Part shown: piece after piece, positions 46,771 to 55,399 of the stretch | Layout of the letters: every line of letters starts with the position of its first letter | Numbering within the stretch: position 1 is the first letter of the stretch | Assembly: GCF_019453995.1 (NCBI RefSeq) | Contig: NZ_CP075587.1 | Coordinates: 434,001-498,000, forward strand | Source: Candidatus Rhabdochlamydia oedothoracis | GTDB taxonomy: Bacteria; Chlamydiota; Chlamydiia; Chlamydiales; Rhabdochlamydiaceae | Length of the DNA: 64,000 bases | Reading direction: 5' to 3' | Made by a program: the position numbers and the translations under genes | Notes under the pieces: generated by a model | Told to the model about the DNA's origin: nothing | Databases searched by the model: none | The model's input: only the letters and a program-made list of their open reading frames with translations

Positions 46771-46945
46771 TTTTTCACAAAGAATTTGATTTAGATTAAC
46801 AAAAATGACTAAAAATCACACCACTTTTAAACAATATTTCCATCTATAAATAGTTTGCTTTATTGCGCATATTTTCTAGAGCTGATAAATTGATGGCCTT
46901 TTATTAATGATGCATTCGATGTAATCCCAGTTAGGAGATTGTTTT

Positions 46946-49408
46946 TTGGATAGTCAAAAAGAACAGGAAGAGATTTTAAACGAAGAGAAAATGGAAGAAG
47001 CATTAGTCAAAGCTATGCAGAAATCTGTAAAAAATGAAAAAACAAGAAGCAAGAATGCTGAGTCTTTTCCTCATGAAGTATTTATAGTCCCTCTTAGTCG
47101 CCGTCCTTTTTTCCCGGGCATGGCTGCGCCTATTGTGGTTGAACCAGGCGCCTTTTACGAAATTCTCAAGCTAGTCGCCAAGTCAGAACATAAATGCATG
47201 GGTTTATTTTTAACCCGTAATGAGAATGCAAATATTTATAAGGTTGGCTTTGATGACTTGTATCAAGTAGGGGTTTTAGCACGTGTTTTGCGGATTATTC
47301 CTATGGAGCAAGGTGGGGCCCAGGTAGTTTTAAATATGGAAAAACGTATTTCTATACGCAAACCTTTTAAAACCCTTAAATATCTCAAAGCGCAGCTAAC
47401 TTATCATCATGATGAAGTCAAACAGCTTTCCAAAGAGCTAAAAGCGTATTCAATTAGTATTATTACAACGATTAAAGAACTTTTGAAGTTAAACCCTTTA
47501 TTTAAAGAAGAACTACAAATTTTCTTAGGGCATTCCGACTTTACCGAGCCCGGGAAATTAGCTGATTTTGCAGTAGCTTTAACAACAGCTAGCAGAGAAG
47601 AACTACAAGAAGTGCTAGAAACCTTTGATTTACAGGGTAGAATCGATAAGGCATTGCTTTTATTAAAAAAAGAAATTGATTTAAGCAAGTTGCAAAATAG
47701 TATTAATCAGAAGATAGAAGCCAATATTTCAGAAGCCCAACGCGATTTTTTTCTCAGACAGCAACTAAAGACCATTAAAAAAGAACTAGGTCTAGAGAAG
47801 GATGATAAAACCTGTGATGTAGAGAAATTTGAGGGGCGCTTAAAAAAAAGAGTCGTTCCTTCTGATGTCATGCAGGTCATTGAAGATGAAATGGAAAAGT
47901 TGGTTGTGCTAGAAGTCCAATCAGCCGAATACGCAGTATGTCGTAATTATCTAGATTGGTTAACGATTATTCCATGGGGTATTTATAACGAAGAGAAGCT
48001 AGATCTAAAGGTTGCAAAAAAAATACTCGAAAAAGATCACTATGGACTCAATGATATCAAGGAAAGAATTTTAGAATTCATTGCAGTAGGGAAGCTCTCT
48101 GGTGGAGTAAAAGGGAGTATTATTTGTTTGGTTGGTCCTCCAGGAGTGGGAAAAACCAGTATTGGAAAAAGCGTTGCAAGGGCTTTGAAAAGGCCTTTTT
48201 ATCGATTTTCTGTAGGTGGTATGCGTGATGAGGCAGAAATCAAAGGACATCGCCGTACCTATATTGGGTCTATGCCAGGAAAACTTGTTCAAGCGCTTAA
48301 GTCTACTCAAGCGATGAATCCTGTCATTATGTTAGACGAGGTTGATAAGATGAGCTCCAGTTATCATGGAGATCCAGCTTCTGCTTTATTAGAGGTTTTA
48401 GACCCAGAACAGAATAAAGATTTTCTGGATCACTATCTGGATGTTCGTTGCGATTTATCCCATATTTTATTCATTGTCACAGCAAATATCCTAGACACCA
48501 TTCCAGAGCCTTTGAAAGATCGCATGGATATCCTGCGTTTATCAGGTTATATCTCAGAAGAAAAGATACAAATTGCTCAAAAATATTTAATTCCCCGTAA
48601 TCGCAAAAACATGGGATTAAAAACAACGGATATTAATTTTACTAAAGATGGAGTTTCTCAAATCATCAATGGGTATGCCCGAGAAGCAGGTGTTCGCAGC
48701 TTAGAAAATTATATCAAGAAAATTATGCGTAAAGTGGCTGTTTCTGTTGTTAATGCACAAGAAAAAGAGACAGAGTGTAAAAAGATTTCGATTTCCGAGA
48801 GTAATGTGAAAGATTTTCTAGGGAAGCCCATTTTTACCACAGATCGTTATTATGAAAGAACGCCTGTGGGTGTGTGTATGGGACTTGCTTGGACCTCTTT
48901 AGGAGGTGCTACTTTGTATGTGGAAGCAACTAAAGTACACGCGGAAAAGATGGAAATGAAATTAACAGGACAAGTGGGAGATGTGATGAAAGAATCCTCT
49001 CAAATTGCTTGGACTTTCTTACATAGCCAGGTGAATCGGTATGTTCCAGGAGGTAGCTTTTTTGAAAAGTCTCAGGTGCATCTACACATCCCTGAAGGAG
49101 CTACTCCAAAAGATGGACCTTCAGCGGGAATTACCATGGTAACGTCTTTGCTTTCCCTTTTAAAAGATCAACCTGTTATAGAAGATTTAGGGATGACAGG
49201 AGAATTAACGCTTACCGGTAAGATTTTACCCATTGGCGGGGTTAAGGAAAAATTGATCGCTGCAAAACGCTCCGGAGCTAAAGTATTAATTTTCCCATCG
49301 GAAAATCAACGTGATTACGATGAGCTTCCCACTTATGTCAAAAAAGGGATTCAGATGCATTTCGTATCGCACTATGATGAGGTATTTGATGTCGCATTTA
49401 GCAAGTAG
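46946..49408 (+). CDS. lon: ATP-dependent protease La (Lon)
   Basis: 820 aa cytosolic AAA+ serine protease. N-terminal substrate domain (FPHEVFIVPLSRRPFFPGMA), Walker A GPPGVGKTS near residue 397, Walker B VIMLDEVDKM, and the proteolytic domain with Ser in DGPSAGITMV (about residue 725) and Lys in GGVKEKLIAAKRSG (about residue 768). TTG start with AGGAG upstream. The short acidic and basic N-terminal stretch before residue 40 is chlamydial in style. Confidence 0.97.
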   Translation: MDSQKEQEEILNEEKMEEALVKAMQKSVKNEKTRSKNAESFPHEVFIVPLSRRPFFPGMAAPIVVEPGAFYEILKLVAKSEHKCMGLFLTRNENANIYKVGFDDLYQVGVLARVLRIIPMEQGGAQVVLNMEKRISIRKPFKTLKYLKAQLTYHHDEVKQLSKELKAYSISIITTIKELLKLNPLFKEELQIFLGHSDFTEPGKLADFAVALTTASREELQEVLETFDLQGRIDKALLLLKKEIDLSKLQNSINQKIEANISEAQRDFFLRQQLKTIKKELGLEKDDKTCDVEKFEGRLKKRVVPSDVMQVIEDEMEKLVVLEVQSAEYAVCRNYLDWLTIIPWGIYNEEKLDLKVAKKILEKDHYGLNDIKERILEFIAVGKLSGGVKGSIICLVGPPGVGKTSIGKSVARALKRPFYRFSVGGMRDEAEIKGHRRTYIGSMPGKLVQALKSTQAMNPVIMLDEVDKMSSSYHGDPASALLEVLDPEQNKDFLDHYLDVRCDLSHILFIVTANILDTIPEPLKDRMDILRLSGYISEEKIQIAQKYLIPRNRKNMGLKTTDINFTKDGVSQIINGYAREAGVRSLENYIKKIMRKVAVSVVNAQEKETECKKISISESNVKDFLGKPIFTTDRYYERTPVGVCMGLAWTSLGGATLYVEATKVHAEKMEMKLTGQVGDVMKESSQIAWTFLHSQVNRYVPGGSFFEKSQVHLHIPEGATPKDGPSAGITMVTSLLSLLKDQPVIEDLGMTGELTLTGKILPIGGVKEKLIAAKRSGAKVLIFPSENQRDYDELPTYVKKGIQMHFVSHYDEVFDVAFSK

Positions 49409-49904
49409 TTCTTGCTTTGAAGAGAGCATTTGTAAAAAAGTGATCGAACCTAAAAATCTTCAAGAGACAATCAAGTATTTGCGTGAAGAAAAAAAAACAA
49501 TAGCAACGCTCAATGGCTCTTTTGATCTTTTACATGAGGGACATTTAGAGATTATTTTTCAAGCTTCTTTGCAAGCTGATATATTGATTGTAGCTTTAAA
49601 TACAGATGTATCTATTCAACGGTATAAGGATATAAAACGTCCAATTATTCCTTTAAAGCAGAGAGTTTTATTAATCGCTGCCTTGGAAATGGTTGATTAT
49701 GTCACCTATTTTAATGAGATAGACCCTATACGGATTTTATCAGAAATTCGACCAGATGTACATGTCAATGGTTCTGAATATGGAAAAAATTGCATAGAAA
49801 AAGAAACCGTCATTAGGCAAAAAGGGAGAATACACATTGTAGAAAAAATTCCGGGATTATCTACTTCTTACATCATTAACAAGATTAAAAAAATATGCGA
49901 TTAA
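49392..49904 (+). CDS. RfaE/HldE domain-II-like nucleotidyltransferase
   Basis: About 170 aa cytidylyltransferase-fold enzyme. It shows IATLNGSFDLLHEGHLEIIF (the HxGH-type nucleotide site), VALNTDVSIQRYK, RPIIPLKQRVLLIAALEMVD and RPDVHVNGSEYG, with ISTSY near the end written here as LSTSYIINKI. It matches the D-glycero-beta-D-manno-heptose-1-phosphate adenylyltransferase type, but no kinase domain is fused. The ATG at 49392 overlaps the lon end by 17 bases and has GAGG before it; other in-frame starts exist upstream. Confidence 0.82.
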   Translation, partial: SHLASSSCFEESICKKVIEPKNLQETIKYLREEKKTIATLNGSFDLLHEGHLEIIFQASLQADILIVALNTDVSIQRYKDIKRPIIPLKQRVLLIAALEMVDYVTYFNEIDPIRILSEIRPDVHVNGSEYGKNCIEKETVIRQKGRIHIVEKIPGLSTSYIINKIKKICD

Positions 49905-51010
49905 TAGGCCTTTTTGACACAGAGCAAAAAGCACTTAGCTTTCATTCTTTTTTATTGCAAAAAGGAATACAAAGCTCTTATGAACCAGATAATCCTTCTG
50001 CGGAAAAACCTTTTTATCGTATATGGATCCAAAGAGAAGAAGATTTTAAAGAAGCTTCAGAATTATTTTTGCAGTTTAATCAAAATCCCAATGACTCTTT
50101 ATTTCAAATACAAGAAGAACCTAAAAAAGAAGAATTAATAGAGCCCTCTGTAGTTCAGATACAAACTTCTCGAAAATGGAGAGGGATTACTCCTCTTCTA
50201 ATTTTTATCTGCTGTTTTTTATTTTTATGGAACTCTTTTCAAGAAAGCCAAATTATGAAAAATAAAGGAGCACTAGCCCTTCAGGTCTCTTTAACACCAT
50301 TGATGCAAAAATTGCTGTTTGATTATCCAAAAGCCTTTAAGGAGTTAAACCAATTTGTTCAAGAGCATCCTATGAAAACCTTTCAAGGTGTAGATGAATT
50401 ACCTTTAGAAACTCAATTAGAATTAAAAAAAATAGAAGCCATCCCTTCTTGGAAAGGGGTATTGCAGCTTTTCCCCACTATACAAAAAGAAGGCCTACAA
50501 GCGATAAGCAAAGTTCCGATGTTTGAAAAAATCAGACAGGGACAAGTTTGGCGTCTGATTACGCCTATTTTTCTGCATCGTGATTTTTTGCATATCCTTT
50601 TTAATATGGCTTGGCTTTTTCTATTTGGTAAGCAACTGGATTTGAAAATAGGTAAGAAAAAAATGCTTGTGTTAGTGCTTCTGATTGCCATAGCTAGCAA
50701 TGTGGCACAATATATCATGAGCGGTCCTTATTTTATTGGAATTTCAGGCGTAGTAGTAGGAATGGGTGGATTTATTTGGGTGCGCCAAAAAAAAGCTCCC
50801 TGGGAAGGGTATTCTGTCCAAAAGAGCGCTCTTTTATTGTTATTTTTCTTTGTTGCCGCAATGGTCGTATTGGATGGAGTTATCTGGGGGATTAGGCTGT
50901 TTTATCATCTAGCGCCTACTTTGCAGATTGCTAATACCGCACACGTTGTAGGAGGTCTTACCGGAGCTTTTTTAGGATGTCTTTCTTGGTTTAAAAAAGG
51001 ACTTGCATGA
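49895..51010 (+). CDS. Rhomboid family intramembrane serine protease
   Basis: 371 aa. A cytosolic N-terminal domain (residues 1-90) is followed by a single helix near 98-112, a loop, and the rhomboid core. The core has [20 protein letters not shown] with the conserved His/Asn, the catalytic Ser284 in [12 protein letters not shown] and the catalytic His350 in [15 protein letters not shown]. It cleaves helices of membrane proteins; substrates are unknown here. It overlaps the nucleotidyltransferase gene by 10 bases and rnz by 4, so the three are coupled. Confidence 0.92.
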   Translation: MRLIGLFDTEQKALSFHSFLLQKGIQSSYEPDNPSAEKPFYRIWIQREEDFKEASELFLQFNQNPNDSLFQIQEEPKKEELIEPSVVQIQTSRKWRGITPLLIFICCFLFLWNSFQESQIMKNKGALALQVSLTPLMQKLLFDYPKAFKELNQFVQEHPMKTFQGVDELPLETQLELKKIEAIPSWKGVLQLFPTIQKEGLQAISKVPMFEKIRQGQVWRLITPIFLHRDFLHILFNMAWLFLFGKQLDLKIGKKKMLVLVLLIAIASNVAQYIMSGPYFIGISGVVVGMGGFIWVRQKKAPWEGYSVQKSALLLLFFFVAAMVVLDGVIWGIRLFYHLAPTLQIANTAHVVGGLTGAFLGCLSWFKKGLA

Positions 51011-51906
51011 GTCAGCGTTGTTTAGTTATTTTAGGCTGCTCTAGTCAGCAACATACACGCACCCGCAATCACGGCGCTTATCTTTTACTTTGGAAAACCG
51101 AAGGCTTTTTATTTGACCCAGGAGAAGGAACGCAGAGACAATTTATCTTTGCAAATGTGGCTCCCACTTCTGTAACACGTATATTTATTAGTCATTTCCA
51201 TGGGGATCACTGTTTAGGGTTGGGCTCTATGTTAATGCGCTTAAACCTGGATAAGGTTACACATCCAGTTCATTGCTATTATCCAGCTAGCGGCCAAACC
51301 TATTTTGAAAGATTGCGCTATGGGTCGATCTATCACCAACAAATTGAGATCGTCGAACATCCTGTTTTTGAGGAAGGAGTTGTTCATGAGGATGAGCAAT
51401 TTTTGATTCAAGCGCGCTTTTTAGAACATGGAGTTGATAACTTAGCTTGGCGTGTTATAGAAAAAGACCAAATTAAATTTGATCAAAAAAAACTACAACA
51501 AGCTGGAATTTTTGGTCCTAATGTGCGTCTTTTAAAGGAGAAAAAAGAACTCATCATTCAAGGAAAAAAGATCAAATTAGAGGATGTAAGCTGGGTTCGC
51601 AAAGGAGATGTGGTCTCTATTGCCATCGATACTCTGGTTTGTCCTGCTCTTGTTGAAGTGGCAGATCACGCCAAACTCTTTCTCTGTGAAAGTACCTATT
51701 TAGAAGCTCATAGACATTTAGCTGGAAAGCATCACCATTTAACCTCTAAACAAGCAGCTAAAGCTGCCCTAGAAGCTCACGTAGACACATTGGTATTGAC
51801 ACATTTTTCTGCTCGTTATCAAGACTTAAATGAGTTTTTACAAGAAGCCTCTGTTATTTTTCCTAGAACAATTGTTGCAGAGGATTTAAAAGTCATTCCT
51901 TTTTAA
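51007..51906 (+). CDS. rnz: Ribonuclease Z
   Basis: 299 aa metallo-beta-lactamase-fold tRNA 3' endonuclease. It shows [20 protein letters not shown], the metal site SHFHGDH (His63, His65, Asp67, His68), [13 protein letters not shown] and CESTYLEAH, with the last His in [11 protein letters not shown]. The tRNA-Leu in this window lacks an encoded CCA, so such processing is needed. ATGA overlap with the rhomboid gene. Confidence 0.95.
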   Translation: MSQRCLVILGCSSQQHTRTRNHGAYLLLWKTEGFLFDPGEGTQRQFIFANVAPTSVTRIFISHFHGDHCLGLGSMLMRLNLDKVTHPVHCYYPASGQTYFERLRYGSIYHQQIEIVEHPVFEEGVVHEDEQFLIQARFLEHGVDNLAWRVIEKDQIKFDQKKLQQAGIFGPNVRLLKEKKELIIQGKKIKLEDVSWVRKGDVVSIAIDTLVCPALVEVADHAKLFLCESTYLEAHRHLAGKHHHLTSKQAAKAALEAHVDTLVLTHFSARYQDLNEFLQEASVIFPRTIVAEDLKVIPF

Positions 51907-52355
51907 TTCTCAAGATCTTCCATAATAACGGTAAGCTCTCGAATAAGCATGTCCAAGCGATTTGGATGTTTTGTAAAATTATGTAAAACCAAACTTAAGT
52001 CAGAATCTTCTTCTATTTTAAAGTTAGTAGCTACTTTTAATAAGCTAGTCTCAGAAGCACTATTTGGACTGTATAAGGACTGATATAAGACATTATGCAT
52101 AATATAGGCTGCATCTTTTAAATCTTCAGACGACGTCCTAGAGCTTTCTTCTATTTTTTCAACAAGGGAATTTACTTGTCTTATTCCATAGGCAAATTCT
52201 TCTAAAAATTGAGGATCTTTTGCTTTAACAGCATTTAGAGATTGTAATTTGGTTTTAAATTGCCCAATACTATCGTAAAGCTCTTTTTGTATTTTTTTAA
52301 TCGGATCTTGAAAGGGCAAGGGAGAAGAAGGAAAGGAACCAGTGATTCTAATCAT
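51903..52355 (-). CDS. Unrecognised soluble helical protein
   Basis: 150 aa, convergent with rnz and overlapping its end by 4 bases. It begins [20 protein letters not shown], and the rest is predicted almost fully helical ([56 protein letters not shown]). No signal peptide, membrane helix or known motif. The Ser/Pro-rich N terminus could be a type III secretion signal, but that is speculation. Good ORF statistics and a clear ATG. Confidence 0.6.
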   Translation of the reverse strand: MIRITGSFPSSPLPFQDPIKKIQKELYDSIGQFKTKLQSLNAVKAKDPQFLEEFAYGIRQVNSLVEKIEESSRTSSEDLKDAAYIMHNVLYQSLYSPNSASETSLLKVATNFKIEEDSDLSLVLHNFTKHPNRLDMLIRELTVIMEDLEN

Positions 52356-52757
52356 TTTAATTCTCTTCTTTTTTTTCTTTAAGCCTGCGCATAGGCTTTC
52401 TCTTTGTTTTTTTCTCCTCTACAGAGTTTGTTTGTGATAGGGGGTAGCTTCAAAACATAACTCCTTGTTTATTTTTAGTGTATCGCGTTTGTTTGGTTTT
52501 TTTGTCAAAAAAAATATTTAATAAAAGGTTTTTATAGAATAGATCTAATTTTTAAAAAATTTTTTATAAAAATTATAATCAAATAGGATAATCAATTCAT
52601 TGAATTACAGACTTTGTCTATTAATAAATCATTAGGTTTTTTATTAGACATGCCATAATTGCACACAAAGAAGGGGTTACTTGTTTAGTCCCAAAGTGTG
52701 ATGGAGTGGATTAATTCTAAAACTTTTTGGTTTTTTTTGCCAATTTTTGATAATATA
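52356..52757. other. Gene-poor stretch with an IS481 end fragment and a 31-bp shared IS boundary
   Basis: 52356-52647 is AT-rich and holds nothing recognisable. 52648-52678 repeats the left boundary of the IS110 element at 1047-1077 exactly. 52683-52757 is a minus-strand IS481 end (IKNWQKKPKSFRINPLHHTL and GLNK then stop), matching 11499-11573. The IS481 stop is directly followed by the 31-bp block, so that block may belong to IS481 rather than to IS110. Confidence 0.6.
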
Positions 52758-52863
52758 TACTAGTGCCGATTCAAACGGCTAGCTTAATGGGATTTAAGTC
52801 AACGACTTGAAACTTGTCGTTTATCCTACATTTCAAAATATCTGTTATTTTCGGTATCTCTTC
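52758..52863 (-). mobile_element. IS630-A right-end fragment, cut by IS30
   Basis: The right inverted end TACTAGTGCCGATTCAAACG through TCTGTTATTTTCGGTATCTC, as in the intact copies, stops at TTC where the IS30 left end starts. The rest of this copy is gone. Confidence 0.88.
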
Positions 52864-54003
52864 AGTCTTTTCAAGTTTGAAGTGCACAGAAGAATTAAAA
52901 AAAGAATAGGCAGGCGATGAAAGAATCTCTATTGTGATTTTTAACAATCAAACACAAGGAGAGACCTTGCCTAAAGGCTACCATCACCTAACCTATGACC
53001 AAAGATGTCAGATTTATATTTTAAAAGCTAGAGGAGATACATCTAGCTCAATAGCAAACATTCTAAAAGTTCATCATAGCACTATTAGTAGGGAACTTAA
53101 GAGAAATAAAGGGCAACGAGGATACCGTCATCAGCAAGCTCAAGAAAAAGCATTTCTTAGAAAAAATTCTCAGCCCAATAAAAAAATGACTCCTCAAATA
53201 GTTACCCGTATTGAAGAAAAAATCAAGTTGCAATGGAGCCCTATACAAATATCCGGATGGCTTAAAAGACATGGTAAAGAACATGTTAGTCATGAGACCA
53301 TCTATAATCATATCTGGAAAGATAAACGACAGGGAGGACAGCTTTATAGAGAGCTCCGTCATCGAGGGAAAAAATATAACAAGCAGAGAAAGGGAGCTTC
53401 TGGAAGAGGGAACATGCCTGGTCGTATAGATATTAAGCAACGGCCTTGTATTGTAGAAAAAAAGACTCGTTTAGGAGACTGGGAACTAGATACAGTCATA
53501 GGGGCAGGACATAAAGGCGTAATTGTATCAATGGTAGAAAGAACTTCCAAGCTAACTAAGCTCGCCAAAGTTTCTCATAAAACTGCAGAGGAAGTAAGTC
53601 AAGCGTTAATTGAACAACTTAAACCTATCAAAGATTTTGTACACACATTAACAGCAGACAACGGAAAAGAATTTGCCTATCACCAAATGGTTAGTTTCGA
53701 GCTAGAGACAGACTTCTACTTTGCAACGCCCTACCATTCTTGGGAAAGAGGCTTAAATGAGCATACAAACGGACTAGTTAGGCAATATTTTCCTAAAACA
53801 CAAAGCTTTTTAGATACGACTTCCAAGGATATAGAAAGGGTGGAAACTTTACTAAATAACAGACCTAGAAAGGCTCTCAACTTCGAAACTCCACTAGAAG
53901 TGTTTACGAGATTATCTACAAACATGCTATGCTCGGGTGCACAATAGATGTTTTTTCAAGTATTTATATGTTCTTTTTTGTGCACTTCAAGGTTGAAAGG
54001 GCC
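52864..54003 (+). mobile_element. IS30 family element, copy 2 (complete)
   Basis: 1140 bp, same as copy 1. Left flank TTC again (target sequence CTCTTC in IS630-A). The right end is directly followed by a second, partial IS30 instead of the lost half of the target. Confidence 0.93.
52934..53947 (+). CDS. IS30 family DDE transposase (copy 2)
   Basis: 337 aa, intact, GTG start, same translation as copy 1, with all three acidic residues (GDWELDTVIG, TADNGKEF, SWERGLNEH). Probably active. Confidence 0.95.
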   Translation: MIFNNQTQGETLPKGYHHLTYDQRCQIYILKARGDTSSSIANILKVHHSTISRELKRNKGQRGYRHQQAQEKAFLRKNSQPNKKMTPQIVTRIEEKIKLQWSPIQISGWLKRHGKEHVSHETIYNHIWKDKRQGGQLYRELRHRGKKYNKQRKGASGRGNMPGRIDIKQRPCIVEKKTRLGDWELDTVIGAGHKGVIVSMVERTSKLTKLAKVSHKTAEEVSQALIEQLKPIKDFVHTLTADNGKEFAYHQMVSFELETDFYFATPYHSWERGLNEHTNGLVRQYFPKTQSFLDTTSKDIERVETLLNNRPRKALNFETPLEVFTRLSTNMLCSGAQ

Positions 54004-54689
54004 AAAGATAAACGACAGGGAGGACAGCTTTATAGAGAGCTCCGTCATCGAGGGAAAAAATATAACAAGCAGAGAAAGGGAGCTTCTGGAAGAGGGAACA
54101 TGCCTGGTCGTATAGATATTAAGCAACGGCCTTGTATTGTAGAAAAAAAGACTCGTTTAGGAGACTGGGAACTAGATACAGTCATAGGGGCAGGACATAA
54201 AGGCGTAATTGTATCAATGGTAGAAAGAACTTCCAAGCTAACTAAGCTCGCCAAAGTTTCTCATAAAACTGCAGAGGAAGTAAGTCAAGCGTTAATTGAA
54301 CAACTTAAACCTATCAAAGATTTTGTACACACATTAACAGCAGACAACGGAAAAGAATTTGCCTATCACCAAATGGTTAGTTTCGAGCTAGAGACAGACT
54401 TCTACTTTGCAACGCCCTACCATTCTTGGGAAAGAGGCTTAAATGAGCATACAAACGGACTAGTTAGGCAATATTTTCCTAAAACACAAAGCTTTTTAGA
54501 TACGACTTCCAAGGATATAGAAAGGGTGGAAACTTTACTAAATAACAGACCTAGAAAGGCTCTCAACTTCGAAACTCCACTAGAAGTGTTTACGAGATTA
54601 TCTACAAACATGCTATGCTCGGGTGCACAATAGATGTTTTTTCAAGTATTTATATGTTCTTTTTTGTGCACTTCAAGGTTGAAAGGGCC
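54004..54689 (+). pseudogene. Partial IS30 in tandem (3' 686 bp)
   Basis: Starts at AAAGATAAACGACAGGG, equal to position 8967 of copy 1, and runs unchanged to the right end GGGCC at 54689. It encodes residues from KDKRQGGQLYREL onward. An open frame from 53929 joins IS30 end sequence to it, but this is a by-product of the junction. It lacks the helix-turn-helix region. Confidence 0.9.
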
Positions 54690-54691
54690 CA

Positions 54692-55399
54692 TTGAAAAAT
54701 AAGAGAAAAACTCCTAAAAGAAAACACGCAAGAGTAACTACAGGCTTATTTGATTCTAAAAAAGAGTACCAAGAGTTGCTATCAACTTGTAGAGAAAAGT
54801 ATCCAGACCAGACTGACCTTAATATATTTTTGTTTGCAAGAGAATGTATAATGCACCAGGAAACTGAAATAAAACTCAATCGGAAGGAGTGCCAAGCAAT
54901 TGTAGGAGGATTAAAAATCACCGACTTTAAAAAGATTCCCTATATATTAAAGGATGATTTTCAAGATAGAATTTGTGGTATTTCTAAAAAGCCGATTTAT
55001 AAAGTAGTTGCTATACGAGAATCAGCTGATAGTGACCCGATTTATTATGAATGGTCTAATTTAGTTAGAGCTGTTGAAAATGAAAAGGTTCCAGAAAACT
55101 GGCCTAAAACCGTGCTGTTTGGCCCTGAAGAAGTTGTAGTAGATCATTTAGCAACAAAAAATATACAAAACAGACTAAAAAAAGCTGCCTTAAAGTCTAA
55201 CATTACACGAAGAGCACGGGCAGTTCTTAAGCAACTTGATAAACAAAAAGGGTTCTTAGAAGCAATGAAAGAGCTTAGTCTAGCAGATATAGTTGGGTGC
55301 AAGATAGATAAAGAATGTATATCATCAATCGATGATAGATTACTGAGCAATGCCAAATTAGACATAGAGAAATTAAGGGGGGAGGAATGTCTTCAATAA
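54692..55399 (+). CDS. Unrecognised basic protein with a U-box-like core (cassette gene A)
   Basis: 235 aa; TTG start two bases after the IS30 end, so the native start may be lost, and GAAAGGG of the IS end may now act as ribosome site. The N terminus is very basic (MKNKRKTPKRKHARVTTG). Residues about 88-140 read DDFQDRICGISKKPIYKVVA, then DPIYYEWSNLVRAVENE and PENWP. The pattern (D..I.C.I...PI...V...YE...L...V) resembles a U-box E2-binding fold. The C-terminal part is helical. Overlaps gene B by 13 bases. The U-box reading is mine and remote; family otherwise unknown. Confidence 0.55.
   Translation: MKNKRKTPKRKHARVTTGLFDSKKEYQELLSTCREKYPDQTDLNIFLFARECIMHQETEIKLNRKECQAIVGGLKITDFKKIPYILKDDFQDRICGISKKPIYKVVAIRESADSDPIYYEWSNLVRAVENEKVPENWPKTVLFGPEEVVVDHLATKNIQNRLKKAALKSNITRRARAVLKQLDKQKGFLEAMKELSLADIVGCKIDKECISSIDDRLLSNAKLDIEKLRGEECLQ

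Noticed and set aside
53929-54633. 234-codon ORF starting in the right end of IS30 copy 2
   Set aside because: Junction artefact: IS30 terminal sequence read through into the partial second IS30. It lacks the DNA-binding part and a plausible start.
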